Below are positions 22,854 through 35,223 of a DNA stretch of 64,000 nucleotides, piece after piece (positions within the stretch are counted from its first letter, which is position 1; the number at the start of each line of letters is the position of its first letter). The position numbers and the translations under genes were made by a program. The notes under the pieces are model-generated. The model had not been told where the DNA came from and ran no database searches. It worked only from the letters and a program-made list of their open reading frames with translations. The DNA comes from Calocera cornea HHB12733 (lineage: Eukaryota > Basidiomycota > Dacrymycetes > Dacrymycetales > Dacrymycetaceae): NCBI GenBank assembly GCA_001632435.1, contig KV423950.1, positions 1 through 64,000 of the forward strand, read 5' to 3'.

Positions 22854-24991
22854 TTACTCCACAACAGCCCCGCGCAATATCTCCGCCGCGCCCTCGAAGC
22901 GTTCCCGAACGTCGAGGGGGAAGTCCTTCGGCCGGCTACAACACCCCAATCAGCATCAGTATCAGCACACCACCCCACTTGCGCCAGACACAGGGGAAAG
23001 TAAAAGGGAAAGGTGCTCACTGTACGCCAACCTCTTCCCACTCCACCTCTCTGGCCTCCGTACCCTCAAGGCGAGAAACTGTACAGGACCAGAGAATGGA
23101 CACCACCGCCGCGAAGAGTGTTGCTTCAGCGAGGACGCTGCCGGGGCACACACGCCTCCCAAACCCAAAGGTCCACGGCAGATGCCTGCTCCCATCCTTC
23201 TCTTTCTCCACGCCTCTGAGCATCCCCTCCTCGTCCAACCACCTTTCGGGCCTGAACTCCCCTGCCTTCGGGTATGCCCCTTCATCGCGTGTGATAGACC
23301 ACACGTTTCCCAACACCGCTCTCCCCCTAGGTAGCCTCCACCTCCTAAAGCTCACGTCCTCCAGAAGCACATGCGGCAGCGCAAAGGGCGTCACCGGATG
23401 CCAGCGAAGTGTTTCCTGCACTATGGCAGCGCAGTAGGGGAGGAGGGGCCGGTCGGAGAGCGCGGGAAGACGGGAGCGCGAGGTGAGCGTGTCGAGCTCG
23501 GCTTGGGCAAGGGATTGGCAATGGGGGTGGAGGGCCATGGCACAGAGGAATGTCTGGATCGCTGCTACTGACTAAGACGACCAAGAGAATGATCAGGACA
23601 CTCCGGCCGCGACAAGACCTATGAGCAAAGGGGAGACGCACCGTATCCGACCCCGCCGAATAGAAGCTCCCCGCGGTAGCCATGATAAACTCCTCGTCGT
23701 ACGCGCTCTCCTCCCCGCTCTCCCCCTCTATCTTGCCCTCCCTCTCTCCCCCACTCCTCCCCTCGTCCTTTCTCTCACCCTCTCTCTCACCCAAGCCCAA
23801 GCCCGCCTGCCGAGACAGGGCGAGTTGCTCAAGCATCTGAGAGCTGACCGACGCCCTCGCCCTCCCCTGCTCCATGTCCCGCTTCACCCGCTCGAAGGGA
23901 AGCACCCTCGTTTCCCTGATGCGGGCTCTCCACGTACGGGCGCGCCGCTTGAAACCGGCGCCAGGGAACCAGGAGGGGAAGTGCTTCACTGCTCACATGC
24001 ACATACGGGCTGCGTCAGCTGCGCTGCAGAAGGAGCAAGGGCAGGGCAGAAGGAAGAGGGGACGCACGCAGAGGGAATATGTCGACCAACCACACCCCGG
24101 GCTGCATGACTTTCTCGAAGATGCGCAGGATCTCGTTTGCACGCGCGATTAGCGGATCGGCAGTGGAGCTGATGGGGTGACCGTACGCCACTTGGAGGAC
24201 GATGGCTGCTACAGCGCTGGGTTGGGGCTGTCAGCATGCTGTCTTCGTGACGACGGCCACCACGGTCGTGCCGCGGCTGCAGCTGTCGAGGACAACCACG
24301 AGCAGTGCTGCACCGACGACAACGACAACCACCACGGCGGCGGCCGGCCGGCCCAACGAAACACATGAAAAGCACGCACCGTCTCACTGCCTCGCCCTCG
24401 CTCCCCTTCACATCCAGCATGCCCAGCGCAGCCCTCCTCAGCTCGAGCTCCTGCACGCCCCAGTACCTCTGTGCGCCTCGCGCCGAGATGGTTGCTGCAT
24501 ACGCCCGGCGGTAGCGCTTGTGCAGCGAGGGGTCGTTCGTCTGCGAGGGGACGTCTGCGAAGCCCGCGCTATCCACCAGCACAGCACCAACACCCATCTC
24601 GTCAGCAATTCCACTCACCGCAACAGGGAAGAACGGGGGCGTACAGCTCATGCGCCATGACCATCCTAGGCCGACCCCACGTCGCCCCCGTCCGCGTCTC
24701 CAGCACCTCAGCGACCGCCTCCGCCGTGTTGAGCACGATGATGTCCTTCCCCCAGATCCGGATCGTCATTATCTCGCCGTAGGTGTCTGCCCACTGTTTG
24801 AGCGCTTCCAGCCGGTTGGGTGGGAGGGCGAGGCGGCCGAGGAGGGGGAGGGGGTTGGGCCCTGGTGGCAGGGTGCGTGGGCGGGAGAGGAGCAAGAATG
24901 GGAGCACGAGGAGGAGCAGTAAGATAAGGAGGAAAAGGGCGACGGTGGTGGAGGGGCTTGGCATGCCGAGCTCCGTGAGGGGAACTGACAT
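22854..24991 (-). CDS. cytochrome P450-6 (intact, with a low-complexity insertion)
   Basis: The start at 24991 (a second Met follows at 24964) gives an anchor (VALFLLILLLLLVLPFLLL) and the hinge LPPGPNPLPLLGR. Exons follow with DPSLHKRYRRAYAATISARG, KHFPSWFPGAGFKRRARTW, VLPFERVKRDMEQGRARASV, the I-helix YSAGSDT, the K-helix ETLRW, EFRPERW, FGFGRRVCPGSVLAEATLF and a last exon RPKDFPLDVRERFEGAAEIL ending at 22854. Before the I-helix there is a Glu/Gly/Lys/Arg-rich insertion of about 35 residues (GLGLGEREGERKDEGRSGGE and on) that the other copies lack. It falls in a loop region, so it need not harm the fold. Coding GC is visibly higher than in P450-4. Substrate is unknown. Confidence 0.86.
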
Positions 24992-26330
24992 CTCTGGGAG
25001 CTGTCGATGAGGGAGGTGGAAAGGCTGACGACGTCGAGGTTTTATACCCGCTTGCGCTTGGGGTCGCCTAGTTCAGGAGGAGTTGGCATGTGCACATGAT
25101 GTTTGTATGATGCGGAGGCTCCGTCGGTCAGGGCTTCTGTTGACAGGGGAAGCGCATTGGGCGGATTGGGCAATGCATGAAATTGTTGTTTGTTTGAAGG
25201 AGATCGGGCAGGCGATGCTGCGTTGATATGCATTGACTCCCATGGTGAGTCCGTCATTGCAGAATCCAGGGCTGTCCTCCGTCGCCCGTCCTGGTTTCGG
25301 ATTAGGCTTGCCTCCTTTGTAAGGCTGCTGATGTTCCAGCAGCGTCTGATGTCCCGGAATTTCTGCCCGTCCAGATGGAAGACGAGGGCAGGGTCGCATT
25401 GCCAATTACAGAGCCGGAGACGGGGCTGCCGCATGCGAGTGAGCGACTGACCGGACTGACCGGGGTTGCCGGAGGATGAGAGCGCACCGGCGCAGAACCG
25501 CGCGCGCTCCGCGTGGCATTGAAGTGTAGAAGCTGGCGCATCGAGAAGCCAGACAATCAGATTCAGGGATGAAGAGAACTTAAGCAGGACCTGTTGCCCT
25601 CCGAAGCGCTTCATTATTGAGTCGCATTGACAACAAAGCGAGTAGCCATACATGAAGACATCAAGCCCGGCCCCGTAGAAGCAGCAGCGATATCTGGGGT
25701 GCAAGGGTTGCCAACATTAATTGTAGACAGCAACGCCCGCCATGACTATGTTACGTTGTGTAAGTTATTGATACATTTGGGAATGGACCAGTGTGATGCC
25801 TAGCGTCGGGCTGTGTTCGGCCCCGTGTTCGGCTCCCACTCGACATTGCTTCAAAGAAGGTATTCACTTGTCTCACACCCTGGCAGCGAATGCATTGTCA
25901 GGACACCTGCGCTCCGGAGCGTTACAAGGGCCGGTGTGGCGGAATACAGCGGGCGGCGTTCATGGGAGATTTCCGAGTCCGCTAGCGCGCCGGCACATGA
26001 CTGAGCGGGATTGTTGGAGGATCTTCCCATTGTTGATCACATATGGGTGTGACCAGGTCCGCCTGGGAACATGCCGCGGGCCGCGCGGCTTTGTGTTGTT
26101 TGCAACAATGGGATTTGGTTGATGAAGGCTGGATCTAGCCTGATGCGCTAGCGAGTCATGTCCGAGTCCGAATGGAAGAAGCGGTAGATAGGGTGGCGAA
26201 AATTGCAGACGTCACACCGCACATTGCCGATGCTGACCGTCACCGTGCTCGTCCACACCCTTACACACAACCCTCCGGTCGATATCCCAACCAATCCCTT
26301 CGCAGTATCCCTACATAGCGTCTGCACACG
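24992..26330. promoter_or_regulatory. intergenic region between divergent P450-6 and SDO1
   Basis: About 1.3 kb contains both promoters. A 220-codon frame on the minus strand (25042-25704) has no recognisable domain and an unlikely composition; I do not call it a gene. No repeats or RNA genes were seen. Confidence 0.4.
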
Positions 26331-27285
26331 ATGACCATCAACCAGCCGTCCAACCAAATAAAGTTTGTATCAGCGGCTCTGTCACACCCTGTCCGTATCT
26401 GTGTCGGATGCTGACCCGCGCCGCGCAGGCTGACCAACGTCTCCGTCGTGAGGCTCAAGAAGGGCGGAAAGCGCTTCGAAGCGAGTGTGTGCTGCTTGCT
26501 GTGTGTGACCCTGGCTGACCGGTCGGCGGTTGTAGATCGCATGCTATAAGAACAAGGTGCAGGAATGGAGGACCGGCGTGTGAGTGTTCCTGCCGTTCTC
26601 GAGAAGAGCCCGAGCTGATGCAATGATGAGGCAGTGAGACGAACCTGGACGACGTGCTCCAAATCGCTAACGTGTTTATCAACGTATCCAAGGGGCAAGC
26701 GGCCAAGTCGGACGACCTCGAAAAGGCCTTCGGAACGACCTCGCTAGACACGATCGTGCAGGAGATCCTGAAGAAGGGGGAGCTGCAAGTGGGCGACAAG
26801 GAGCGCGCGCACGAGCTGTCCAACCTCTGGAAGGACATCGCCACGCAGGTGGCGGACAAGGTCGTCGACCCGAACACGCAGCGCCCCTACCCGGTGGGGA
26901 TGATCGAGAAGGCCATGACGGAGGCTGGGTTCAGCGTGCGCCAGCAGAAGAGCGCGAAGAGCCAGGTGCTCGAGTGCATCCGCCAGATGCAGGAGAAGAG
27001 CAGTCTGCCGATACAGAGGGCGAAGATGAGGGTCAGGGTCACCATGCCGAATAAGGACGGAAAGAGGCTTAAGGAGAGAGTCACCGAGGCGGCCGAGACG
27101 GTCGAGGAGGAGGACTGGGGCGACGACTGGGAGGCGGTGAGCCCGCTCTGCTACCCGATTTCGTGCATCCACGTACTGACGTGCTGCAGATCCTCATTAT
27201 CGACCCCGGCCAGTTCAAGATCCTCAACGAGCTGGTGGCCACCGAGCTCAAGGGCAGAGGGCGGATAGAGACGATGTCGCTCTGA
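26331..27285 (+). CDS. SDO1: ribosome maturation protein SBDS/Sdo1
   Basis: Sdo1 works with the GTPase Efl1 to release Tif6/eIF6 from the 60S subunit in the cytoplasm. The start at 26331 gives MTINQPSNQIKLTNVSVVRL, then KKGGKRFE, IACYKNKVQEWRTGV, and ETNLDDVLQIANVFINVSKG. This N-terminal FYSH domain is followed by the helical middle domain (AFGTTSLDTIVQEILKKGEL; RDIATQ-like KDIATQVADKVVDP) and the C-terminal ferredoxin-like domain, ending in ILIIDPGQFKILNELVATEL. The stop is at 27285. Four short introns are needed. The second has a GC donor (GAA/GCGAGT) because only that keeps FE/IACYK in phase. Length is normal for the family. It converges with ALG1, with only about 80 bp between stops. Confidence 0.95.
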
Positions 27286-27367
27286 CCGTCTGCCGTCCCC
27301 TTCCGCCTTTCTCAGCCTCTCGCTGCATCTTGTACCTTGGGCCATAGATCCGCCACGAATAGTCTTG

Positions 27368-29394
27368 TCATTGTACCCCCGGTCTATGTATAACAATAGG
27401 CTTGACGACCCTGTCCCACTCCTCTCCCCATGTGTTCCACCGCTCGCCGTCCTTCGCCTTTGCGCTCGACTGGTGCTCCAGCCCCTCTCGGAGCTTTTTG
27501 AGTTCCCTCGCTTGGGGGAAGCCTTTTAACAGCGCCTGTGCGCGCAGTTAGCCACTGTCAGCACTTGGAGGTGGGGAGAGACGCACCTCGAGCTGAGCCG
27601 CCAGCTCGAGTGCGTTGCGGAATATCAGCCCATTCTCCCCCTCCTTCACAAGCTCGTCCAGGCAGTCGAAGCCCAGCGCGCACACGGGCAGCCCACAGCC
27701 GAACATGTCCACGATCTTCATCGGCAAGTCCAGCGCGGACGAGCTGGTATGTAACGATACGCCCACGTCTGCCGAGCCTGCCCCGGTAAATGTCAGCGTG
27801 TGGTTGGAGAGCCGGAGGAGGACAGCAAGAGCGTACCCAGCAGGACGGGATAGTCGGCCGCCTCGAGCCACATGGGCACACAGCGTACCCACCGCCAGAG
27901 CTTCTGGCACTCCTCAATATCCTCCATGAACTTGTCCCTGAGCGGGCCCTTCCCCGTGACAATCACCAAGATCTTCGGCAGCTTCTCTCCCTTCCCTCCC
28001 TTCCCTGCCCCGGCTGCTTTGGACGCGGCACTGATACCCCGAGTGGACGGAGGATCGTTCGCCGCCCTCGCCCGTTTCTCGTAGAACGCCATCGCATTCA
28101 ACAGCAGCGCGAAGTCCTCATCAGGCGTCCAGCTCGTGCTGCTCACCACAAGTGCGGGTCGATCGGGGCGCAGGCGGGGTAGAGTGTTCCCGAAGAGCGG
28201 GGAGACGGCCGCGGAGGGCGAGAGGTCTGAGGAGTCTTTCAACTGGGTGAGGGGGGTGGAGAGCGGAGCGCGGTAGGGGGGAAAGAAGTCGACTCCGGCG
28301 GAGGTGAGATCGAGCCGGGTGAAAAGCTGTCATGAACGCGTCAGAGAGGGGACAGGGGGTAAGGGAGAAAGGGCACGTCGTGGATCTCGGTCGTCTCCGA
28401 GGGGTGGAAATGCGCTGGTGGCCGGTCGTGCAGGACGGCTTTGATGCCTCTGCCTCCGCACATGAGCATGTCGCCCTCAGAAAGAAGGGCATTGAACGCA
28501 CTCCAGCTTCCAGTCCTTCACGAGCACCTCCTGCATCGCATGCGTCACGAACAGATGGGCGTACGCCTTCCTTCCAAAGGTCATCTCGAACCTGCGGGCC
28601 GCCCAGTCACCCTCCTGCTTCCCACTGTCCCGGTGGGAAACGAGTAAAACGTCCACGCACATCTTGGCGACCCATACAACAGGGTTCGACTTCCCTAGCC
28701 TTAGGCCGAGGATGGTGTACCCCAGGTTGTGCCAGTCCACTATTAGTTTCGACCCGTGTAGCCAACAGCACAGCTGGACCAGGGCGAGCGTGGGGATGCT
28801 GGGAGGGTTCTACCACCCCAGTTCAAGACGTCAGTCAGTCACTGTGCCAAGTTTGCAATGTGGGAGCCGAGCGCACCTGGACGAGGATGAACTCTGGCGG
28901 GTAGGGTAGCTCGCCTAGTAGAGTTTGCAGGACAGTGTAGACTTGGAAGAGGATCTTGTATGGCGCCCAGAGGAGGAATGCCAGCCGCGGGAGCTTGCTA
29001 ATGAACGCTGGGGGCTCGCGCAGGTAGATCTCGCGCACGTGCGGTGCTTCCAAGAGGGAGGGGATGAGCTTGCTCCCTGGAACGCTGTCAGTAATGTACT
29101 TGGCAGCCAGTGCGGCGGATCAAGGATGGACGCACCCCGGTAGCCAACGAGGAACGTCTCCCATCCCATGCCCGCAAAGCTCTCTGCATGGTACATCATC
29201 CTCGGGCTCCGGCCCACATCGCCTAGCACGACGATGGCGACGCTTCTGTGCCTCGGCGGCTTGCGCGCCTTGCGGATGAGGCGGATGGGGTTGAGTAGGA
29301 TGAGGAGGGCGAGGAGGGCGAGGGCGATGTAGAGCAGGCCGAGGTAGGGCGTGTACTGCGCGCGCTGGGCGCTGAGGTGGTCGAGCAGGCCCAT
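27368..29394 (-). CDS. ALG1: chitobiosyldiphosphodolichol beta-1,4-mannosyltransferase (ALG1)
   Basis: ER enzyme that adds the first mannose, from GDP-mannose, to GlcNAc2-PP-dolichol on the cytosolic face. The start at 29394 gives a short lead and one membrane segment ([17 protein letters not shown]). Then come [20 protein letters not shown] (the usual ALG1 N-terminal glycine motif), [36 protein letters not shown], the UDP/GDP-sugar side [20 protein letters not shown], and the GT-B C-terminal motif [20 protein letters not shown] with [13 protein letters not shown]. The final exon ends [14 protein letters not shown] at 27368. Six or so short introns are present. A Gly/Lys/Ala linker ([13 protein letters not shown]) is a common basidiomycete insertion. 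The reading is intact. Confidence 0.94.
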
Positions 29395-29843
29395 CTTGCC
29401 CTCTGTAAGTACTGTCGTCGAGAGTAGATGTATGCGCGTATACGCACCTCGCCCCTCCCGTCGCAGGCTGGTCGGCCCCGGGCTCAGGGTACCGCGTCAC
29501 CGCGTTGCATTCCCTTCCACGTGGCCAAACGGATGCAAATAATTTCAGGCCGGTATTTATCGCGCGCTCCCCCGCCCGCCGCTGCTCTTTCTTCAATGTC
29601 ACGGCACCCGCTCATAGAGTCGCTTGCCAGCCCAGTGCCTACGGTATACGCAGGTGCTCGCGGGTGCCCAGAAAGACGACTTCATGCGGGCTGCGCTCTG
29701 ATTGTCCGCCCGTGCATGGCGGGGGGACGGGGGCCGGCTTGCTACATCCTATTTCACTGTCAAAAATTACACCTTTTTGCACCCATTCTGCGGTATAACG
29801 ATTGGTATCGGGGGATGGACATGGTATCAGCTATCGTATGCTA
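29395..29843. other. intergenic region between ALG1 start and ASNSD1-like stop
   Basis: About 450 bp carrying the ALG1 promoter. No ORF or repeat of note was found. Confidence 0.35.
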
Positions 29844-31944
29844 TCATATATCCTCCAGCCTCAGATGCCCCTTGCGGTCCGCCTCCCCCATCCTGGCGCT
29901 CCTGCTCCCAAACTGCATCGCCCGCTTTCTCCTCCCCGCCGCTCTCCTCATCCCAAGGCTCTTCGCAGCCAATCTCAACAGCCGCTTATCGCCCTCTCCT
30001 TCCGGGAGCAAGGGGTTCACCTTCCTCTCCACCGGCAGCTGGGATAAGAAGTCGATAAGAGAGAGCGAAAGATACGGGTAGCGCGTCTCCTTTCCCCATG
30101 AAGAAGTGACCCTATCGTCCCTGCCCAAGTTCCTCGCCGGCAGGCGGTCCACATCCATCTGCAGCTCCGCGACCAGCCCGGCCCACCCGTCCCTGGCGAA
30201 CGCCCGCCGGTGCCTCGAGTACCCTCCGAGCTGCTCGTCCGCCCCCAAGCCGCTGAGCAGCACGCGCGCCGGGCTGCAGTACGGCACCCACGGTGAGGAC
30301 GCGGTGGGCTGGCACAGCCCAGAGCCGCGCGAGGCGAAGTACAGCGCGTTGGCGAGCGAGAGGTCCATCACTGTGTCGCTCGGGCGCATGAGCTGCTCCA
30401 CGTGTGGCTGGTGGAAAAGGCATTCGTCGTAAGGCACGTTCACAGCAACCTGTCCCTTCTGTTAGTGGCATTTTGGGAGGAGATGGACGGCTCACGAAAT
30501 TCCACCTCCTCCCGGGGCACACCGCCCGCAACTCCTGAACCGCATCGAGTCCTGTCACCCGGTCAGGCACCGCGTACTTGTCCGCCAGGGACTCGCTACC
30601 GTCGGCAGCGTCTTCGCCTGCCGTGGCCTTTCCAGGCATCGGCTTCTGCTTCTTCTTCCCCTTCTGCTGGGCCAGGCCGAGCTTGCGCGGGTTCTCGAAC
30701 GCGACGTTCAGGAGGTCGATCCCTTCTTCCAGCGGAAGGCATCTGCATGTCCTATGAGCATATCGAGCTGTCATTTGTACAATGTTCCGACCTATGAGCC
30801 AGGCATGCCAAGAGCGTGCAGTCCACCCCTCCCGAGAAGAGCACCGCGACCCGGCTATGCCTCTCCCCCTCTCTGCTCACAACATTGAGCCAGCCAGCCC
30901 AATGTCGACTGAACATACCCACTTGTTCATCCTCGGGATATGCTGTACCCGCAGCCTGACGCTCTCCTCAAGCACATCCAGGAAGTCCTTCACACTCTGC
31001 TGCATTAGCGCGTCTTCAACATCCGCCTCGGAGGAAGAAGGTAGCTGGGCGTTGACGTCCTGCGGTTTGAGCCACTCTGGCTTCGCGCCGAGTCTGTGGC
31101 GAGGGAGCGCGTCAATGGAGCTTTCCAGCCCGTCCGTGACAAATGTCTCCAGATCAATACAGTGGATCTCCACAGGGCTGACTTCTTCGGGTTCCAGCAC
31201 CTTGTCGATCCCCACAGAGGCGAGGAGCAACTGCTCTTCAGACTGATGCTTCAGCAACGAGCGTCGACCGAGCGGGTCCCGGGCGAAATACAGTCTCCGA
31301 GCGGATCGCTGCAGTACCCTGTCAGCATAGCAACAGGGAGGAAACGGGTCAACAGCTTGCTTTTAGATAGACGAACGCATAGGGGCCTTCGAGCTGGGCG
31401 AAGACGTCCCGCGGGTCTTGCGCCGCCGAGAGGGCGCGAAAGAGCAGGGCGCCGTCGTTCTCCTTCGAACACCTTCAGCCGAGAGCGCCGTGCACATTAC
31501 AAGAGAGCACACCTCCTCTCCAATATCTAGTCCTTCAAACACCTGTTCGTCCTCAGATTTCCCGTCCTGTCCGAAATAAAGGAATGAAAAGCAAACCTCT
31601 CCATTCCAGCAGAACACGTCGCCGTCCTCACTGACAAACGGTTGCTTCGTCACCTCCTTCCCCCGCAGGTGCAGCACAGAGGAGAAGAACGTCAGCTCTA
31701 CTTTCCCTCCCGGGCATTCGAGCTGGACGACGTGCTCCGCCCTGTGGTCTGGACCTTGCGCGAGTGAGTCACAGCACGGGGTAAATGATGGGATGGAGCA
31801 GGCGGGGATAGTACTATGCTACTAACCTCGGCAGGCGTTGAGCTCGCAGAGCGCCTTCCACTGTGCCACATTCTCCGTGCTCGATGCATTCGCTTCGGGA
31901 AAGCTGTCCGTCCCACGCCGGAGGGAGAAGACGATCCCGCACAT
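29844..31944 (-). CDS. ASNSD1: asparagine synthetase domain-containing protein 1-like
   Basis: The protein has an N-terminal glutamine amidotransferase (Ntn) domain and a C-terminal Asn-synthetase ATP-pyrophosphatase domain. I place the start at 31944 because this puts Cys at position 2 (MCGIVFSLRR), the nucleophile after Met removal; an upstream in-frame Met would bury it. Next: GDVFCWNGEVCF, GPYAFVYLKS, a DPLGRRSLLKH turn, then the PP-loop VAVLFSGGVDCTLLACLAHR, and later LLSGLGADEQLGGYSRHRRA and SWGKETRYPYLSLSLIDFLS. The end is at 29844. The domain order and divergence fit ASNSD1 rather than true asparagine synthetase. It may lack synthetase activity; function is poorly known. About six introns are present and the reading is intact. 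Confidence 0.88.
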
Positions 31945-32438
31945 CCGAGGACGGATGCGGCGGAAAGAAAGCGAGAGAAAGAGAAGGTTGAAAGAGGGCG
32001 CTGTCGTGTGCAGGGCGGAGGCAATTCCTCCTCTCACAACTGGCTGTAGACATAGGTGTCACTGCTTTCACGGCACCTTCAGTTGATCTATTGTGTTTGA
32101 TAAGGCCAAAGAAGGGAGTTTAATGTAGCTTTGGACTCCTTTAGCTGCCGAGCGCTGGCTAGGTCAATCAATGATGATAACGAGATTTCATTTGTTCTTT
32201 CCATTTCATATCGGAACATAACGTCGAACGCGAGCGCAACAACAGCCTAAGAGAGGGCCATCATCGCAACGCGCAGTCCGACTCAAGTCTACAAATTTCG
32301 TTTTTCCCATGCCAACACACGGTGGATCTCTCCCATCAGACGACGGCAACAACGAGCGGAACAACAGATTTCAGGCTTTCCATAGTTTCACAGCGGCGGG
32401 CCACGTTGCGGTGGCGCGCCGGGCCGAGGCCGGAGCGC
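31945..32438. other. intergenic region upstream of ASNSD1-like and downstream of GND1
   Basis: About 490 bp. Overlapping frames on both strands (up to 85 codons) show no domain. No other structure was seen. Confidence 0.35.
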
Positions 32439-34197
32439 TTACGCGTTGTAGGTCGAGGCGGAGACGTTGCCTCCGCGGCCGGTCCAGTTGATGTGGATGT
32501 CCTCGCCGGTCTTGAGGAGGCTGTTCTCGCACCCGGGGAGGACCTTGAAGGTGTGGGCACCGAAGTAGTCGCGCTGGGCCTGGATCATGTTGGCGGGGAC
32601 GATCTCGGAGCGGTAGCCGTCGAGGAAGGCAAGGGCGGTGCTGAACGCCGGGGTGGGGATGCCCCAGAGGACGGCCTGGGCGACGATGCGCCTCCAGCCG
32701 GGCTGGGCCTTGTGGATGGCGTCGTTGAAGAACTTGTCGAACAGGAGCGACTCGAGGTCGGCAGTCTTGTGGAACGCCTTGGTGATGTCGCCGAGGAAGA
32801 CGGACTTGATGATGCAGCCACCACGCCACATGCCGGCAATGCCAGCGTAGTTGAGGTTCCACCCTTGCTGCATGGAGAATTAGGCGATGATAAGCGGTGC
32901 AGAATGGCGGCTACTTACCACCTTGGCGGTCTCACGCATCAGCATGAAGCCCTGGGTGTAGGAGATGATCTTGGACGCATACAGAGCCTGCTCGAGGTCG
33001 TCGATGAACTGCTGCTTGTCGCCCTTGAAGGTCTCGCGCTGGGGGCCGTTGATAGCCTTGGCGGCACGGATACGCTCCGACTTGAGGGCAGAGAGGCAGC
33101 GGGCAAAGACAGCCTCGCCGATGAGGGTGACTAGGCGGGATCAGCATGGCCCGCGAAAACTCCGGGGGTAAGAACGCACCGGGGGAGCCGGCATCGAGGG
33201 CCTCGATGGCGGTCCACTTGCCGGTACCCTTCTGGCCGGCCGAGTCGAGGATCTTGCGGACCATGGGCACACCGTCGGCATCCTTGTACCTGAGGATGTT
33301 GTAGGTGATCTCGATGAGGAATGAGTCGAGGACGCCCTTGTTCCAGGTCTCGAAGATGTCGGCAATCTCGGCCTCGTCGATGCCCAGGCCGCGCTTGAGG
33401 ATGTCGTACGCCTCGGCGATAAGCTGCATGTCACCGTACTCGATACCGTTGTGGACCATCTTGACGTAGTGGCCAGCACCGGACTCACCGACCCAGTCGC
33501 AGCAGGGCTCGTTGCCGGGCTGGACGTGGGCAGAGGTGGCCTGGAAGATCTCCTTGATCGCAGGCCAGGCGGCGGGGGAGCCACCGGGCATGAGGGAGGG
33601 GCCGTAGCGAGCACCCTCCTCCCCTCCGGAGACACCGCTGCCGACGAAGAGGAAGCCCTTGGACTCGAGCTCTTTGGCACGGCGGATGGAGTCCGGGTAG
33701 TGGGAGTTGCCGCCGTCGATGATGATGTCGCCCTTCTCCATGTGCGGGAGGAGCTGCTCGATGAACGAGTCGACGGCCTTGCCGGCCTGGACGAGGAGGA
33801 TGACCTTGCGGGGGCGCTTGAGCTTGGCGCAGAGCTCGGCGACGGAGTGGGCGCCGACGACCTTGGTGCCTGCGGTGACGTCAATATATGCGTGTGCGCG
33901 GGCATCCGCGCACATGGAGCAGCGGACGTACCCTTGGCCTCGTTCTCCAGGAAGTGGTCCACCTTGGAGACGGTGCGGTTGAAGGCGCAGACGACGTAGC
34001 CCTTGTCGTTCATGTTGAGGATGAGGTTCTGGCCCTGTTCACACGCCGTCGTCAGGGCCGTCCCGAGGGAGAGCGTGCGATAGACGCACCATGACGGCGA
34101 GACCGATGAGGCCGATATCAGCACTGTGCACACCGACGTATCAGCACCAGCACGGCGGCATACACTCGCAGGAAGAGGGCACGTACACAGCAGTCAT
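32439..34197 (-). CDS. GND1: 6-phosphogluconate dehydrogenase, decarboxylating
   Basis: Cytosolic enzyme of the oxidative pentose phosphate pathway: 6-phosphogluconate + NADP+ gives ribulose 5-phosphate + CO2 + NADPH. A very short first exon (ATGACTGCTGT, 34197-34187) uses a strong GTACGT donor to give [20 protein letters not shown], the NADP-binding Rossmann motif GLAVMG. Then: [40 protein letters not shown], the catalytic Lys region [20 protein letters not shown] (signature HNGIEY), [11 protein letters not shown], and the C-terminal [14 protein letters not shown] with [13 protein letters not shown]. About five introns. The reading is intact and highly conserved. It is co-directional with ASNSD1-like, which lies downstream. 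Confidence 0.97.
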
Positions 34198-35223
34198 CTT
34201 GAGATGATTAGACAGCGAGGTCAGCCGAGCGATCATGCGGGGGTGCAGGGGGAAAGAAAGGCTAACTTTGCTAGATGGGTGATGGTGGCAGTGATGGTGG
34301 ACGGGCTATGTGTGGGCGAGGGCGGACGTGGGGGATGCGGTCAGCGGTGAGGACGGGGGCGAGGGCAGTAGTGATGGCTGTCTCTGTGTGAGAAGAAGAG
34401 AGGTGGACCGCCGCGGGAGGGGATGGATGACTGGCGTGGGTGGGTGGGATGAGGTGCTACGCCCGAAGCCCATTTAACCTCCGCCCGTGCCATCTTCCAG
34501 TTCGCCCCCGTTTCCCTTCCCTCCACAGGCGGCGCCCTCTCGCACCCTCCCACTTTTTCCACAGTGCGCACGCACTCCTGGCCCGCCTGCCAACACAAGC
34601 TTATCCCTGCGACTCCCCGCGGTGCTCTCCCCGCCAGCTGAGCCAGTGGGTGCATATATGCGCATATGCGCGCGGGCGTGGGTAATATTAATGTCCCCAT
34701 CGCCGCTGCATAAGCCGCGCACGAGGCGCCGCGCCGGCATTTACCTCCGGCCCTCCGCGCCGAGTGCATTGGGCAAGCGCTCCGTGCCCACTGCTCCCGA
34801 CCCGCATTCGTCCTGTGCGCCCCGGGGCACCGCACCCGCGCCCGACGTGCCCGCGGGCAGCCCGGCGCAATATCCCGGAATAATGTCGAATGTCGGAACG
34901 TCCCAGAGCGTCCCCGACGCGGGCCATCGCCGCTGGCCAGCGCCGACTCGGGGGACGGTACCCTCAGCCTGATCTATTCCCTCTGTCACCCAGCGCAGCC
35001 CGTCGTTGGCGAGGCGACGTGTGCACCCCACGCCGTTGGCGCGCGAGCTGATCGCGTTTATCCGCGTCTCGCCCGCGCTGTCGTCTGCCCAACCTCGGCT
35101 GCAAGAATACCGACCAGTGTTGCTGTGATCACCCGCGCTGTCTAATGCAATGCAATGTCCTGTCCTGTCATTGTACACCCGTCGAGTCCCTCGGTCCCCG
35201 CCTCCCCCGATCCGCGCCTACGC
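34198..35223. promoter_or_regulatory. GND1 upstream region
   Basis: About 1 kb of GC-rich DNA with the GND1 promoter. A 161-codon frame (34487-34972, plus) is made of Pro/Ser/Arg-rich sequence without a domain and is not called. Confidence 0.35.

Noticed and set aside
25042..25704. 220-codon minus-strand frame
   Set aside because: Residue composition is not protein-like, there is no domain, and it lies in the shared promoter of P450-6 and SDO1.
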